Source: Clostridia bacterium (lineage in GTDB: Bacteria; Bacillota_A; Clostridia; Oscillospirales; CAG-272). Taken from it: a DNA stretch of 8,998 nt. The notes under the pieces are model-generated. The model was given only the letters and a program-made list of their open reading frames with translations, was not told the DNA's origin and ran no database searches. The stretch lies in NCBI GenBank assembly GCA_017408625.1, contig JAFQUG010000061.1, positions 1 through 8,998 of the forward strand. Reading direction: 5' to 3'. This document shows, piece after piece, positions 1 through 6,009 of the stretch (position 1 is the first letter of the stretch; each line of letters opens with the position of its first letter). The position numbers were made by a program, and so were the translations under genes.

Positions 1-72
1 CCCGAATACATGTATTGATAAAGAATTTTTTATGGTTTGTGATTATATAGATTAAACCGTAAAAAGTATAAC
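1..72. other. AT-rich window edge, possible 3' tail of an upstream gene
   Basis: This AT-rich stretch precedes a terminator. Plus-strand frame 2 is open from base 2 to a TAA at 53-55 (17 residues), and frame 3 is open to a TAG at 48-50. Either could be the tail of an upstream gene ended by the hairpin at 73-101. Two frames are open and nothing is recognisable in either, so I do not choose between them. Confidence 0.25.
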
Positions 73-101
73 AGGAGATGCATAATTGCATCTCCTTTTT
101 T
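73..101 (+). terminator. Intrinsic terminator of an upstream unit
   Basis: AGGAGATGCA (73-82) pairs perfectly with TGCATCTCCT (87-96) around a 4-base loop, followed by a T run (97-101). This is a canonical rho-independent terminator for a transcript entering from the left. It isolates the gene at 288 from upstream transcription. Confidence 0.85.
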
Positions 102-232
102 CTTATCCCGGTCTCTTCGCACGGCCCCTTCCCCTCGCTACGCTACGCTGCGAGGAACCCCTTCCCCTGCGGGGACGGCTTTGCAGCGCGCGTCCTATTT
201 CGGGTATGTGGTTTGAACAGCTTAACTTTGTG
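102..232. repeat. GC-rich non-coding stretch with short repeats and hairpins
   Basis: No convincing gene is present here. CCCCTTCCCCT occurs twice, at 125-135 and 158-168 (33-base period). CCTCGC (133-138) can pair with GCGAGG (150-155), and TCCCC (163-167) with GGGGA (171-175). I find no well-spaced promoter for the gene at 288 in this interval. It could be a structured leader, an unrecognised small RNA, or an intergenic repeat of this genome. Confidence 0.4.
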
Positions 233-287
233 AAAAAATCCTCCGTTTACGGGGAATACTTTATGTATTACCGCACGGAGGTTTTTT
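233..287 (+). promoter_or_regulatory. Hairpin enclosing the ribosome binding site of the GlgB-like gene
   Basis: CCTCCGT (240-246) pairs with ACGGAGG (275-281). If T239 is bulged, the helix continues as A6 (233-238) against T6 (282-287). Inside, CGG (250-252) pairs with CCG (271-273) and AATAC (255-259) with GTATT (265-269) around a 5-base loop. The GGAGG at 277-281 is the ribosome site for the ATG at 288, so the folded form hides it. The GC helix followed by six T also has the form of an intrinsic terminator ending exactly at the start codon. It could act as a translational switch, a transcription attenuator, or both. The pairing is seen directly; the regulatory role is inferred. Confidence 0.55.
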
Positions 288-2099
288 ATGATCTATGAAA
301 CGCAGGCATCGAGCGGCGCGGCCTCTCTTGCCGACTATTATCTGCAAAAGGGAAACGGAACGCATGCCTATCGCTATTTTGGCGTGCACAGGCTACTTGA
401 CAGGCCGGATTGGAGCTACGTATTTCGCGTAGCTGCGCCCGGAGCGGATCGGGTCAGTCTGGTTGGGGAGTGGGATGGCTGGGAGCCCGTGCCCATGCAG
501 CGCATCCCACAAAGTGGTGTATGGGAGCTTTGCATGCGCGCGGGAATCTGCCCGGAGGGCTTGCGGTACAAGTATCTTGTAGAAACGGGAGATGGCAGGC
601 ATTATAAGGCCGATCCGTATGCCCGTGCGAGTGAGTGCAGCGGGGAAGGCGCATCTTATATCAGCACCGAGCAGCATTACGTCTGGCACGACCGTGATTA
701 TCTTTCCGCAAGAGCCATGCATCACAGTGAACACGAAAAGTATGCATATCCCATGAACATCTATGAAGCAGAGCTTCTTGGCTGGTTGGATCGGGATGCC
801 GTGGGTGTGGACGCCAATTACCGCATCATAGCCGATCTGCTCGCGCAATATTTGGCCGATATGGGATATACGCACCTGCTTTTGCACAGTGTTTGCCGTC
901 AGAATGCAGGCAAAGAGGGCATCGTGTCATATTTCGCTCCCGACAGTGTGCTTGGCACGCAGGATGATTTTGCATACTTTGTGGATCGCATGCACAAGGA
1001 GCAGATCGGTGTGATCATGGAGCTGGAGTGCCGTGCCCCCGGCACGCACGTGGGCGGTCTTGTCAACCTTGACGGCGCGGGCGCGTATGCATCCATGCGG
1101 GACGGCAGGGCTCGATTTGCTTATGCAGACCCTTACGCTACCACTCTGCTGTATTCTGCGGTTATGTTCTGGCTGCGCGAATATCATCTGGACGGCTTGT
1201 ATATCAATGCAGAAGGGATGAGTCCAGACCGATCAACGGGAGACTTTGTCAGAGGACTTGCGGCTCACGTGCATAAAGGGATGCCTGATGCATTGCTGCT
1301 TTTGCGCGGTGCGGGTCACCGGGGGCTGAGCACGGATGCCGCATGGGGAGGACTTGGATACGATCTGGTCATCGATCCGCGCGTCGAGAGAGCCATGCTT
1401 GATTGCTTTGCCATGCCGACGGATATTCGCCTTGGCAGACAGGCCTGGCGCGAGCCTGCCGGATATGTATTCGCTGAGGACTGCATTCTTGCACTGTCAT
1501 CCGAGCTGATTGCAGAGCGCGCTACGTCTGTGCTTGAAGCCTTGGCGGGTGACAGAGTACAAAAATTTGCATCCATGCGACTGCTGTTTTTCTATATGAC
1601 CTGTCTGCCGGGAAAAAAGCTGATCTTTATGGGCAATGAGATCGGGCAGTCGACAGTCTGGCAGGTGGGCGGTAGTATGGAATGGTTTGTGCGGGAGCTG
1701 GATTTTCATAAGGAATTGTACCAATACGTTAGGGCACTCAACCGACTGTATGGGCAAATCCCTGCGCTGTGGGAGTGTGATTTTGGCAAGGATGGGATCT
1801 CGGCAGTGATGCTTGATAATGCACCCGAGGGTGTGATTGCCTTCCGACGCTTCGACCGAGCGGGCAGGGAGGTTTGTGTACTGATCAATTTCGGTCAGAA
1901 AGAGGCACAGGGCATACGTGCGCAGCTTGGCGGTAAATATCCGTATTACGAGCAAATCTTTGCTACGAATGAGCAAAGCGAGCCCAAACGCCTGCAGATC
2001 GACGGTGACGGACGTGCCACGCTTGATTTGCAAGGGCTTTCCGGAATTCTTCTCGCCCCCCTACCGCCGGCAAACGGATTTTGGATGGAAAATGTTTGA
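288..2099 (+). CDS. GlgB-like protein lacking the branching-enzyme catalytic residues (probable pseudoenzyme)
   Basis: The 603-residue protein aligns by eye along the whole length of bacterial 1,4-alpha-glucan branching enzymes (GH13), which are usually somewhat longer. A CBM48-like domain spans about 40-125 (VFRVAAPGADRVSLVGEWDGW, GLRYKYLVE, KADPYA). A barrel follows from MNIYE at 156, with SYFAPDSVLGTQDDFAYFVD (214-233), HLDGLYINAEG (300-310), GGLGYD (354-359) and PGKKLIFMGNEIGQ (441-454). A C-terminal beta domain includes GVIAFRRFDRAGREVCVLINF (515-535). The catalytic positions are altered. The nucleophile motif DGLRVDA reads DGLYINA, giving N307 for Asp and Y305 for the invariant Arg. The acid/base AEES position reads LRGA (R340 for Glu). 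SHDE reads SSEL (404-407). The first GH13 motif DWVPAHF reads ELECRAP. The loop after the nucleophile is shortened. The frame is intact and well translated (GGAGG 277-281, 6-base spacer), which suggests a retained non-catalytic role such as glycogen binding or regulation. That role is inferred. Confidence 0.85.
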   Translation: MIYETQASSGAASLADYYLQKGNGTHAYRYFGVHRLLDRPDWSYVFRVAAPGADRVSLVGEWDGWEPVPMQRIPQSGVWELCMRAGICPEGLRYKYLVETGDGRHYKADPYARASECSGEGASYISTEQHYVWHDRDYLSARAMHHSEHEKYAYPMNIYEAELLGWLDRDAVGVDANYRIIADLLAQYLADMGYTHLLLHSVCRQNAGKEGIVSYFAPDSVLGTQDDFAYFVDRMHKEQIGVIMELECRAPGTHVGGLVNLDGAGAYASMRDGRARFAYADPYATTLLYSAVMFWLREYHLDGLYINAEGMSPDRSTGDFVRGLAAHVHKGMPDALLLLRGAGHRGLSTDAAWGGLGYDLVIDPRVERAMLDCFAMPTDIRLGRQAWREPAGYVFAEDCILALSSELIAERATSVLEALAGDRVQKFASMRLLFFYMTCLPGKKLIFMGNEIGQSTVWQVGGSMEWFVRELDFHKELYQYVRALNRLYGQIPALWECDFGKDGISAVMLDNAPEGVIAFRRFDRAGREVCVLINFGQKEAQGIRAQLGGKYPYYEQIFATNEQSEPKRLQIDGDGRATLDLQGLSGILLAPLPPANGFWMENV

Positions 2100-2117
2100 A
2101 AAACATGTCTGCTTGCC

Positions 2118-2146
2118 TTGACACCCAAGCGGCAAAGTGATAAAAT
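2118..2146 (+). promoter_or_regulatory. Sigma-A-type extended -10 promoter for the flippase gene
   Basis: The -35 box TTGACA (2118-2123) is perfect. A 17-base spacer separates it from the -10 box TAAAAT (2141-2146), which is preceded by the extended -10 element TGA (2138-2140). This places transcription start near 2153, about 25 bases before the GTG at 2180. Confidence 0.8.
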
Positions 2147-2179
2147 ATAGGTTAGTCGGCAAAAAGGGGAGGTGAGCAC

Positions 2180-3595
2180 GTGGACGCCAGAATCAAGAGA
2201 CTGTTTGGAAATACCGTGATCTTTACGGTAGGAAAATTTGTATCCAAAATGTTGGTCTTTTTGATGATGCCGTTGTATACCGCATGCCTGTCCGAGGCGC
2301 AGTATTCCACCGCGGATCTGATCACGCAGCTTGCCAATCTGCTCATCCCGTTGGCTTGCCTTGGCATTGCCGAGGGACTGTTCCGCAATGCAGCAGCCAA
2401 GGAAGGGGATAAGGAAGCCTTTTTCTCAAGCGGCATGGCCATTTTGGCCATCAGCTCGGCAGGCTTTTTGCTGCTCTCGCCGCTGCTTTTGCTGCTGGAA
2501 TACTTCGCATCCTACGTTTGGCTGATCGTCATTTTCGTGCTGTGCTCCAATTTTCATTCGGTTTGCGCGCAGTACGTTTGTGCCATCGGCAGAACCAAGA
2601 CCTTTGCTTTTCAGGGCATTCTGAATACCGCACTCAATATTGGCTTCAATCTGTTGTTCCTTTTGGGCTTTGGAATGAAGATCGAGGGATACGTGCTCAG
2701 CGTTGTGTGTGCCGATTTTGTCACCACGCTTGTGCTGATTGTGTATTGCAGACTGTGGCGCGCCTTTTCGTTCAAAAAGATCTCACGCAAGATCATGGGT
2801 GAGATGCTGCGCTTTTCCTTGCCGCTGATCCCCACCACCGTATTCTGGTGGATCACGGGAGTTTCCGACCGCTATCTGGTCGCGCGCATGCGCTCGGATG
2901 CAGAGAACGGCCTTTACGCGGCTGCCTATAAGATCCCCACGCTGCTGACGTATATGGTCTCGGTATTCAACGAAGCATGGAGACTGTCCGCAGTCAAGGA
3001 GTCGGATGACCCCGATGCGTGCGCCGATTTCTTTGGCAAGGTGTTCCGCTATTATGTGGCCATTGTGTTTGTGGGCGGGGCAGGCTTGATTGCATTTGCC
3101 AAGGTGGGCTCAGTGCTGCTGTTTGCCGATTCTTATTATCAGGCATGGCTGTACGTGCCGATTTTGGTGCTTGCCACGGTATTCACCTCATTTGACTCGT
3201 TCCTGGCAACCGCCTATTTCACCAAGAAAAAGACCATGGTATCGTTTTATACCTCCATGGTGGGCGCGATCCTCAATGTAGTGCTGAATCTGATCTGGAT
3301 TCCCGCGTGGGGGGCAGTCGGTGCGTCGGTTGCAACGTTTGTCAGCTATTTTGCTGTCTTTGTACTGCGTGCGGCTACCATGCATCGTTATATCCGCTTC
3401 AATTTGCAGATCCCGCGCATTGCAATCAATACCGTGCTGCTTGGCGGCATGACGGTCATTATGATGACCGAGCCGTATCTCTGGCAGCTGTACATCGGTC
3501 TTTTGGCTGTTGCGGTAGTGGGGTTGAATGCGCCCGCGCTGCTCTCCATGCTCAAAATGCTGCCCGAGATGCTGAAGGGAAGACTGAAACGCTGA
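2180..3595 (+). CDS. Polysaccharide/oligosaccharide flippase, MOP superfamily (Wzx-like)
   Basis: This 471-residue, strongly hydrophobic integral membrane protein should have about 12-14 transmembrane segments. It is of the RfbX/Wzx type that moves lipid-linked saccharides across the cytoplasmic membrane. Family features include the N-terminal stretch around residues 10-50, with PLYTACLSEAQYSTADL (31-47), which resembles the usual P-x-Y-T-x-x-L-s-x-x-x-Y-g-x-x-D pattern. GVSDRYLV (227-234) and YAAAYKIPTLLTYMVSVFNEAWRLSA (246-271) are typical of the central region. The length is normal for the family. The start is GTG at 2180, 7 bases after GGGGAGG (2166-2172); no ATG fits better. It has its own promoter and no glycosyltransferase neighbours, so the substrate (capsule, teichoic or exopolysaccharide unit) cannot be told. 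A MurJ- or SpoVB-like role is a less likely alternative. Confidence 0.85.
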   Translation: MDARIKRLFGNTVIFTVGKFVSKMLVFLMMPLYTACLSEAQYSTADLITQLANLLIPLACLGIAEGLFRNAAAKEGDKEAFFSSGMAILAISSAGFLLLSPLLLLLEYFASYVWLIVIFVLCSNFHSVCAQYVCAIGRTKTFAFQGILNTALNIGFNLLFLLGFGMKIEGYVLSVVCADFVTTLVLIVYCRLWRAFSFKKISRKIMGEMLRFSLPLIPTTVFWWITGVSDRYLVARMRSDAENGLYAAAYKIPTLLTYMVSVFNEAWRLSAVKESDDPDACADFFGKVFRYYVAIVFVGGAGLIAFAKVGSVLLFADSYYQAWLYVPILVLATVFTSFDSFLATAYFTKKKTMVSFYTSMVGAILNVVLNLIWIPAWGAVGASVATFVSYFAVFVLRAATMHRYIRFNLQIPRIAINTVLLGGMTVIMMTEPYLWQLYIGLLAVAVVGLNAPALLSMLKMLPEMLKGRLKR

Positions 3596-3642
3596 AATGC
3601 AAAAAAACATGAGAAAAATGTAAATTATTTTTCAAAAAACTC

Positions 3643-3671
3643 TTGCATTTTGAGAAAGTATATGTTATAAT
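3643..3671 (+). promoter_or_regulatory. Strong extended -10 promoter for rplS
   Basis: TTGCAT (3643-3648), a 17-base spacer and a consensus TATAAT (3666-3671) are preceded by TGT (3663-3665), an extended -10 element. Transcription should start near 3678, leaving a leader of about 83 bases before rplS. The -35 box also forms one arm of an 8-base inverted repeat: AAATGCAA at 3595-3602 and TTGCATTT at 3643-3650. Confidence 0.85.
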
Positions 3672-3676
3672 AACCG

Positions 3677-3752
3677 ATGCGTGCCATGAGCACGGCATTA
3701 GAACGGGTGGTCCGCTGCATGCTCGCATGAACATCCGATAATATAAGGAGGG
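3677..3752 (+). promoter_or_regulatory. Possible structured leader of rplS (L19-leader-like)
   Basis: CGTGC (3680-3684) pairs with GCACG (3690-3694) around a 5-base loop. The stem is extended by ATG (3677-3679) and CAT (3696-3698) with one bulged G. A competing pairing is possible between GAGCA (3688-3692) and TGCTC (3720-3724). Autogenous L19 leaders are known in Firmicutes. I cannot match this one to the known motif by eye, so the assignment rests on position and foldability. Confidence 0.35.
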
Positions 3753-3760
3753 CCATCAAA

Positions 3761-4102
3761 ATGAATCTGATCGAGGCTTTTACAAACGAGCAATTGAAGG
3801 CAGAAATTCCTTCTGTCAACGTTGGTGACACCGTACGTGTTCACAACAAGATCAAAGAGGGTTCCAGAGAGAGAATCCAGCTTTTCGAGGGTACTGTTAT
3901 CGCGAAGCACGGTGCAGGTATCTCCGCTACCTTTACTGTAAGAAGAATTTCTTACGGCTGCGGTGTTGAAAAGACTTTCCCCATCCACTCTCCCAATGTA
4001 GTCGCTGTTGACACTATCCGTCGTGGTAAGGTCAGACGTGCAAAGCTGTACTACCTGCGCGGCAGAGTTGGTAAGGCTTCTAAGGTTAAGGAAAAAATCT
4101 AA
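3761..4102 (+). CDS. rplS: Large-subunit ribosomal protein bL19
   Basis: This 113-residue protein has the full bL19 sequence, including [14 protein letters not shown] (21-34), [11 protein letters not shown] (38-48) and the conserved [16 protein letters not shown] region (63-78). The C-terminal [17 protein letters not shown] is also typical. bL19 sits at the interface of the 30S and 50S subunits. The ribosome site AAGGAGG (3745-3751) lies 9 bases before the ATG. Codon use differs from its neighbours, with GGT, GTT, TCT/TCC and AGA favoured, as expected of a highly expressed gene. In many Firmicutes rplS ends the rpsP-rimM-trmD operon. Here it has its own strong promoter and terminator, so it is monocistronic. 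Confidence 0.98.
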   Translation: MNLIEAFTNEQLKAEIPSVNVGDTVRVHNKIKEGSRERIQLFEGTVIAKHGAGISATFTVRRISYGCGVEKTFPIHSPNVVAVDTIRRGKVRRAKLYYLRGRVGKASKVKEKI

Positions 4103-4112
4103 TCTTAGGGAA

Positions 4113-4156
4113 ATAGAAAAGGCGAACGCGATCATGCGCTCGCCTTTTCTATATTT
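4113..4156. terminator. Bidirectional terminator after rplS
   Basis: ATAGAAAAGGCGA (4113-4125) pairs perfectly with TCGCCTTTTCTAT (4140-4152). After one mismatch, CGC (4127-4129) pairs with GCG (4136-4138). The stem has A/T tracts on both sides, so it can act on both strands. It ends rplS and can stop read-through from the convergent gene. Confidence 0.85.
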
Positions 4157-4283
4157 GCGCCTTCGAAAATGGTTGACTGCTGCGTTGCTCCTATGTGCGC
4201 CTTGCATTCAAACAATTTTCGTGCGGCTATGTGGTACCACAACCGCCCACAGGGCGTCATCACTTGCCAAAGGCACCCATCAC
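4156..4283. other. Hairpin-rich spacer between two convergent terminators
   Basis: No gene is supported here. The stretch contains TGCGCCTT twice (4156-4163 and 4196-4203, 40 bases apart) and an inverted pair, CGAAAAT (4164-4170) with ATTTTCG (4215-4221). It also holds a perfect 12-base palindrome TGTGGTACCACA (4230-4241), a hairpin CGCCC-ACA-GGGCG (4244-4256) and a hairpin TGCC-AAA-GGCA (4265-4275). It could be an intergenic repeat element, a small RNA, or decayed sequence. Confidence 0.4.
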
Positions 4284-4318
4284 AAAACGGCAGATGCGCC
4301 AAGCGCATCTGCCGTTTT
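4284..4318 (-). terminator. Terminator of the Gfo/Idh/MocA gene
   Basis: AAAACGGCAGATGCGC (4284-4299) pairs perfectly over 16 bases with GCGCATCTGCCGTTTT (4303-4318) around a 3-base loop. On the minus strand it follows the stop codon at 4323-4325 within a few bases and ends in TTTT. By symmetry it may also act on the plus strand. Confidence 0.85.
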
Positions 4319-4322
4319 AACT

Positions 4323-5390
4323 TTACCACTCCAGCTTGATTTCTTGGTTTTGCTCGGAGCTGTCGTAGATGGCTTGCATCATACGCGCGGTGATGATGAC
4401 CTGGTCGATGTGAGAGGGAAGCTTTTCGCCCGTCTTGATGCAGCGGATGAAGGAATCGATCTCGTTCTGGAACATATGTACGCTGTCGTATTCGGGAATT
4501 TCCTTGGTCAACTTGCCGTCCTTGGTACCGAATACCGTGAAATTGCCGCCGTAGTTGAGGCGAACGCCTGCCTTGTCGCCAAGGAAGTCGATATAAGCCT
4601 CGCCAATGCCGATGTTTTGCGCCCATGCACCGTTGAAGGTGATGGTCGGACCCTCGGTGCGGATAAAGCCGGTGACGCTGTCGTCTACGTCGTAGGTGCC
4701 GTTTATGTCCTTGGTATCCTCAGCCCACATGCCCTCATAAACGTAGTTCGGCATATCTACGCCCAGCTTGCAAAATGCCTTGCCCGAAACGGTCAGAGGC
4801 TTGGGATCGCCCGTGCAGTACATCACGATATCCAGGTAATGCACGCCCCAGTCGATCAGAGCACCGCCGCCTGCGATCTCCTTGGTGGTAAACGCACCGC
4901 CAAGTCCCGGGATCGAACGCCATGCGCGGAAGGATACGTATACGTGATAGACCTCGCCAAGATCACCGTTCTCGATCAGCTTTCTGATCTCGTTGACAGC
5001 CGTATTGAAGCGGTTGACCACGCCGATGTTGAGTACCTTACCCGACTTGTGCTGTGCCTCTTGCATCAGCTTTGCCTCGGCATAGGTGCGTGCCGCGGGC
5101 TTTTCGCAAAGCACGTGCTTGCCATGCTCCAAAAAGTCAATGGCAATGGTGGTATGCATACGGTTGGGGGTGCAGACCGAAACTGCCTCGATCTCCGGGT
5201 CGTCCAAAATCTCATGGTAGTCCACGATGGCAGTACCGCAGCCGTATTTTTCCACGGCAGCCTGAGCCTTTTCGGGAATGATGTCGCAGAAATACTTGAT
5301 CTCTACCTCGGGATTGTTCATGTATGCGGGAATATGTGCGCTGTTAGCGATCGTTCCGCAGCCGATCACGGCAACCTTTGTTTTGCTCAT
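4323..5390 (-). CDS. Gfo/Idh/MocA-family NAD(P)-dependent oxidoreductase
   Basis: The protein has 355 residues, a normal length. An N-terminal Rossmann fold shows VAVIGCGTIANSAHIPAY (6-23), with the dinucleotide-binding glycines at 10 and 12. SVCTPNRMHTTIA (71-83) and the family hallmark CEKPAA (95-100, EKP at 96-98) follow. In the C-terminal domain, GGGALIDWGVHYLD (174-187) supplies the D180/H184 pair expected at the active site. The family oxidises or reduces sugars, inositols, sugar acids and similar polyols. The residues here do not tell which, so no specific name is given. It is probably cytoplasmic, since no signal peptide is visible. The ATG at 5390 is preceded by AAGGAGG (5398-5404 on the minus strand) with a 7-base spacer. 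It is a single-gene unit, with its own promoter and terminator, divergent from dut. Confidence 0.92.
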   Translation of the reverse strand: MSKTKVAVIGCGTIANSAHIPAYMNNPEVEIKYFCDIIPEKAQAAVEKYGCGTAIVDYHEILDDPEIEAVSVCTPNRMHTTIAIDFLEHGKHVLCEKPAARTYAEAKLMQEAQHKSGKVLNIGVVNRFNTAVNEIRKLIENGDLGEVYHVYVSFRAWRSIPGLGGAFTTKEIAGGGALIDWGVHYLDIVMYCTGDPKPLTVSGKAFCKLGVDMPNYVYEGMWAEDTKDINGTYDVDDSVTGFIRTEGPTITFNGAWAQNIGIGEAYIDFLGDKAGVRLNYGGNFTVFGTKDGKLTKEIPEYDSVHMFQNEIDSFIRCIKTGEKLPSHIDQVIITARMMQAIYDSSEQNQEIKLEW

Positions 5391-5422
5391 GGGTCGTCCT
5401 CCTTGATAAAACTGTTACCATG

Positions 5423-5451
5423 ATTATACTCCTTTTTGATCAATTCGTCAA
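5423..5451 (-). promoter_or_regulatory. Promoter of the Gfo/Idh/MocA gene
   Basis: Read on the minus strand, TTGACG (5451-5446) is followed after exactly 17 bases by a consensus TATAAT (5428-5423). The start codon is about 33 bases beyond the -10 box, leaving a short leader that contains the ribosome site. Confidence 0.85.
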
Positions 5452-5461
5452 GAATAATTGC

Positions 5462-5508
5462 ATATGTTCACACCGTGTTAAAAAATATTTGTTACACTAT
5501 GAACATAT
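5462..5508. promoter_or_regulatory. 9-base inverted repeat in the divergent spacer upstream of dut
   Basis: ATATGTTCA (5462-5470) is perfectly repeated in inverse as TGAACATAT (5500-5508), 29 bases apart. Between them lies a weak extended -10-like sequence, TGT followed by TACACT (5490-5498), possibly the dut promoter; no good -35 box accompanies it at 17 bases. The arms could be operator half-sites or simply a weak hairpin in the dut leader. Confidence 0.35.
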
Positions 5509-5529
5509 TATCTTACTCGGAGGAAAGTT

Positions 5530-5967
5530 GTGACAGTCAAGATCGTAAAGCTGCAGCAAAATGCACACGTCCCCACCTACGGAAGCGCCGACGCAGCAGG
5601 CGCGGATCTGTATGCATGCATTGACGAGGCGGTGACCATACAGCCAAGTCAGACCGTGCTGATCCCCACGGGACTTTCGATGGAGATCGAGCAGGGCTTT
5701 GCGGAATTTATCTATGCGCGCAGCGGCCTTGCCACCAAGCGCGGGCTTGCGCCTGCCAATAAGGTCGGCGTGATTGATAGCGACTACCGCGGCCAGGTCA
5801 TGGTCTCTTTGCATAATCATACCGAGCAGCCGCAGACGGTTGAGCCGGGTGAGAGAGTGGCGCAGATGGTTTTCGCACCGGTGTACCAAGCACAGTTCTG
5901 CGAGGTGGATGCACTGCAGGAAACCGAGAGAGGCACGGGCGGCTTTGGCTCGACCGGCACGAAATAA
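5530..5967 (+). CDS. dut: Deoxyuridine 5'-triphosphate nucleotidohydrolase (dUTPase)
   Basis: This enzyme hydrolyses dUTP to dUMP and pyrophosphate, keeping uracil out of DNA and feeding dTMP synthesis; it is a cytoplasmic trimer. All five trimeric-dUTPase motifs are present in its 145 residues. Motif 1 is AAGADLYA (22-29) and motif 2 is RSGLA (64-68). Motif 3 is NKVGVIDSDYRG (77-88) with catalytic D83. Motif 4 is GERVAQ (107-112) and motif 5 is RGTGGFGSTG (134-143). The start is GTG at 5530, 6 bases after GGAGG (5519-5523), and no ATG fits the conserved N-terminus. The next gene follows after 42 bases with no visible terminator or promoter, so the two are probably co-transcribed. Confidence 0.97.
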   Translation: MTVKIVKLQQNAHVPTYGSADAAGADLYACIDEAVTIQPSQTVLIPTGLSMEIEQGFAEFIYARSGLATKRGLAPANKVGVIDSDYRGQVMVSLHNHTEQPQTVEPGERVAQMVFAPVYQAQFCEVDALQETERGTGGFGSTGTK

Positions 5968-6009
5968 GGTAAGTAAATCAAAAACAAAAAATATTGATTG
6001 GAGGAACGT

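Noticed and set aside
86..298. A 70-codon plus-strand open frame before the GlgB-like gene
   Set aside because: It begins inside the terminator hairpin, translates the GC-rich repeat stretch into an unremarkable sequence, and overlaps the real start at 288. No ribosome site precedes it.
288..3595. The GlgB-like and flippase genes as one polysaccharide operon
   Set aside because: A full-strength promoter at 2118-2146 lies between them, and no glycosyltransferase or other glycogen gene is present. Shared function cannot be claimed from adjacency alone.
3595..3650. Terminator of the flippase gene
   Set aside because: An AAATGCAA/TTGCATTT inverted repeat and an AT-only stem (3613-3633) exist, but there is no GC-rich stem with a following T run. 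Read-through into rplS is possible.
4008..5423. A 471-codon plus-strand open frame opposite the oxidoreductase gene
   Set aside because: It is antisense to a gene with clear family motifs, overlaps the end of rplS, and has no recognisable domain. It is open because of the codon bias of the true gene.
5456..5512. LexA (SOS) box upstream of dut
   Set aside because: The arms contain GTTC and GAAC half-sites, but neither forms the GAAC-N4-GTTC arrangement of the Gram-positive LexA box. Only half-matches are present.
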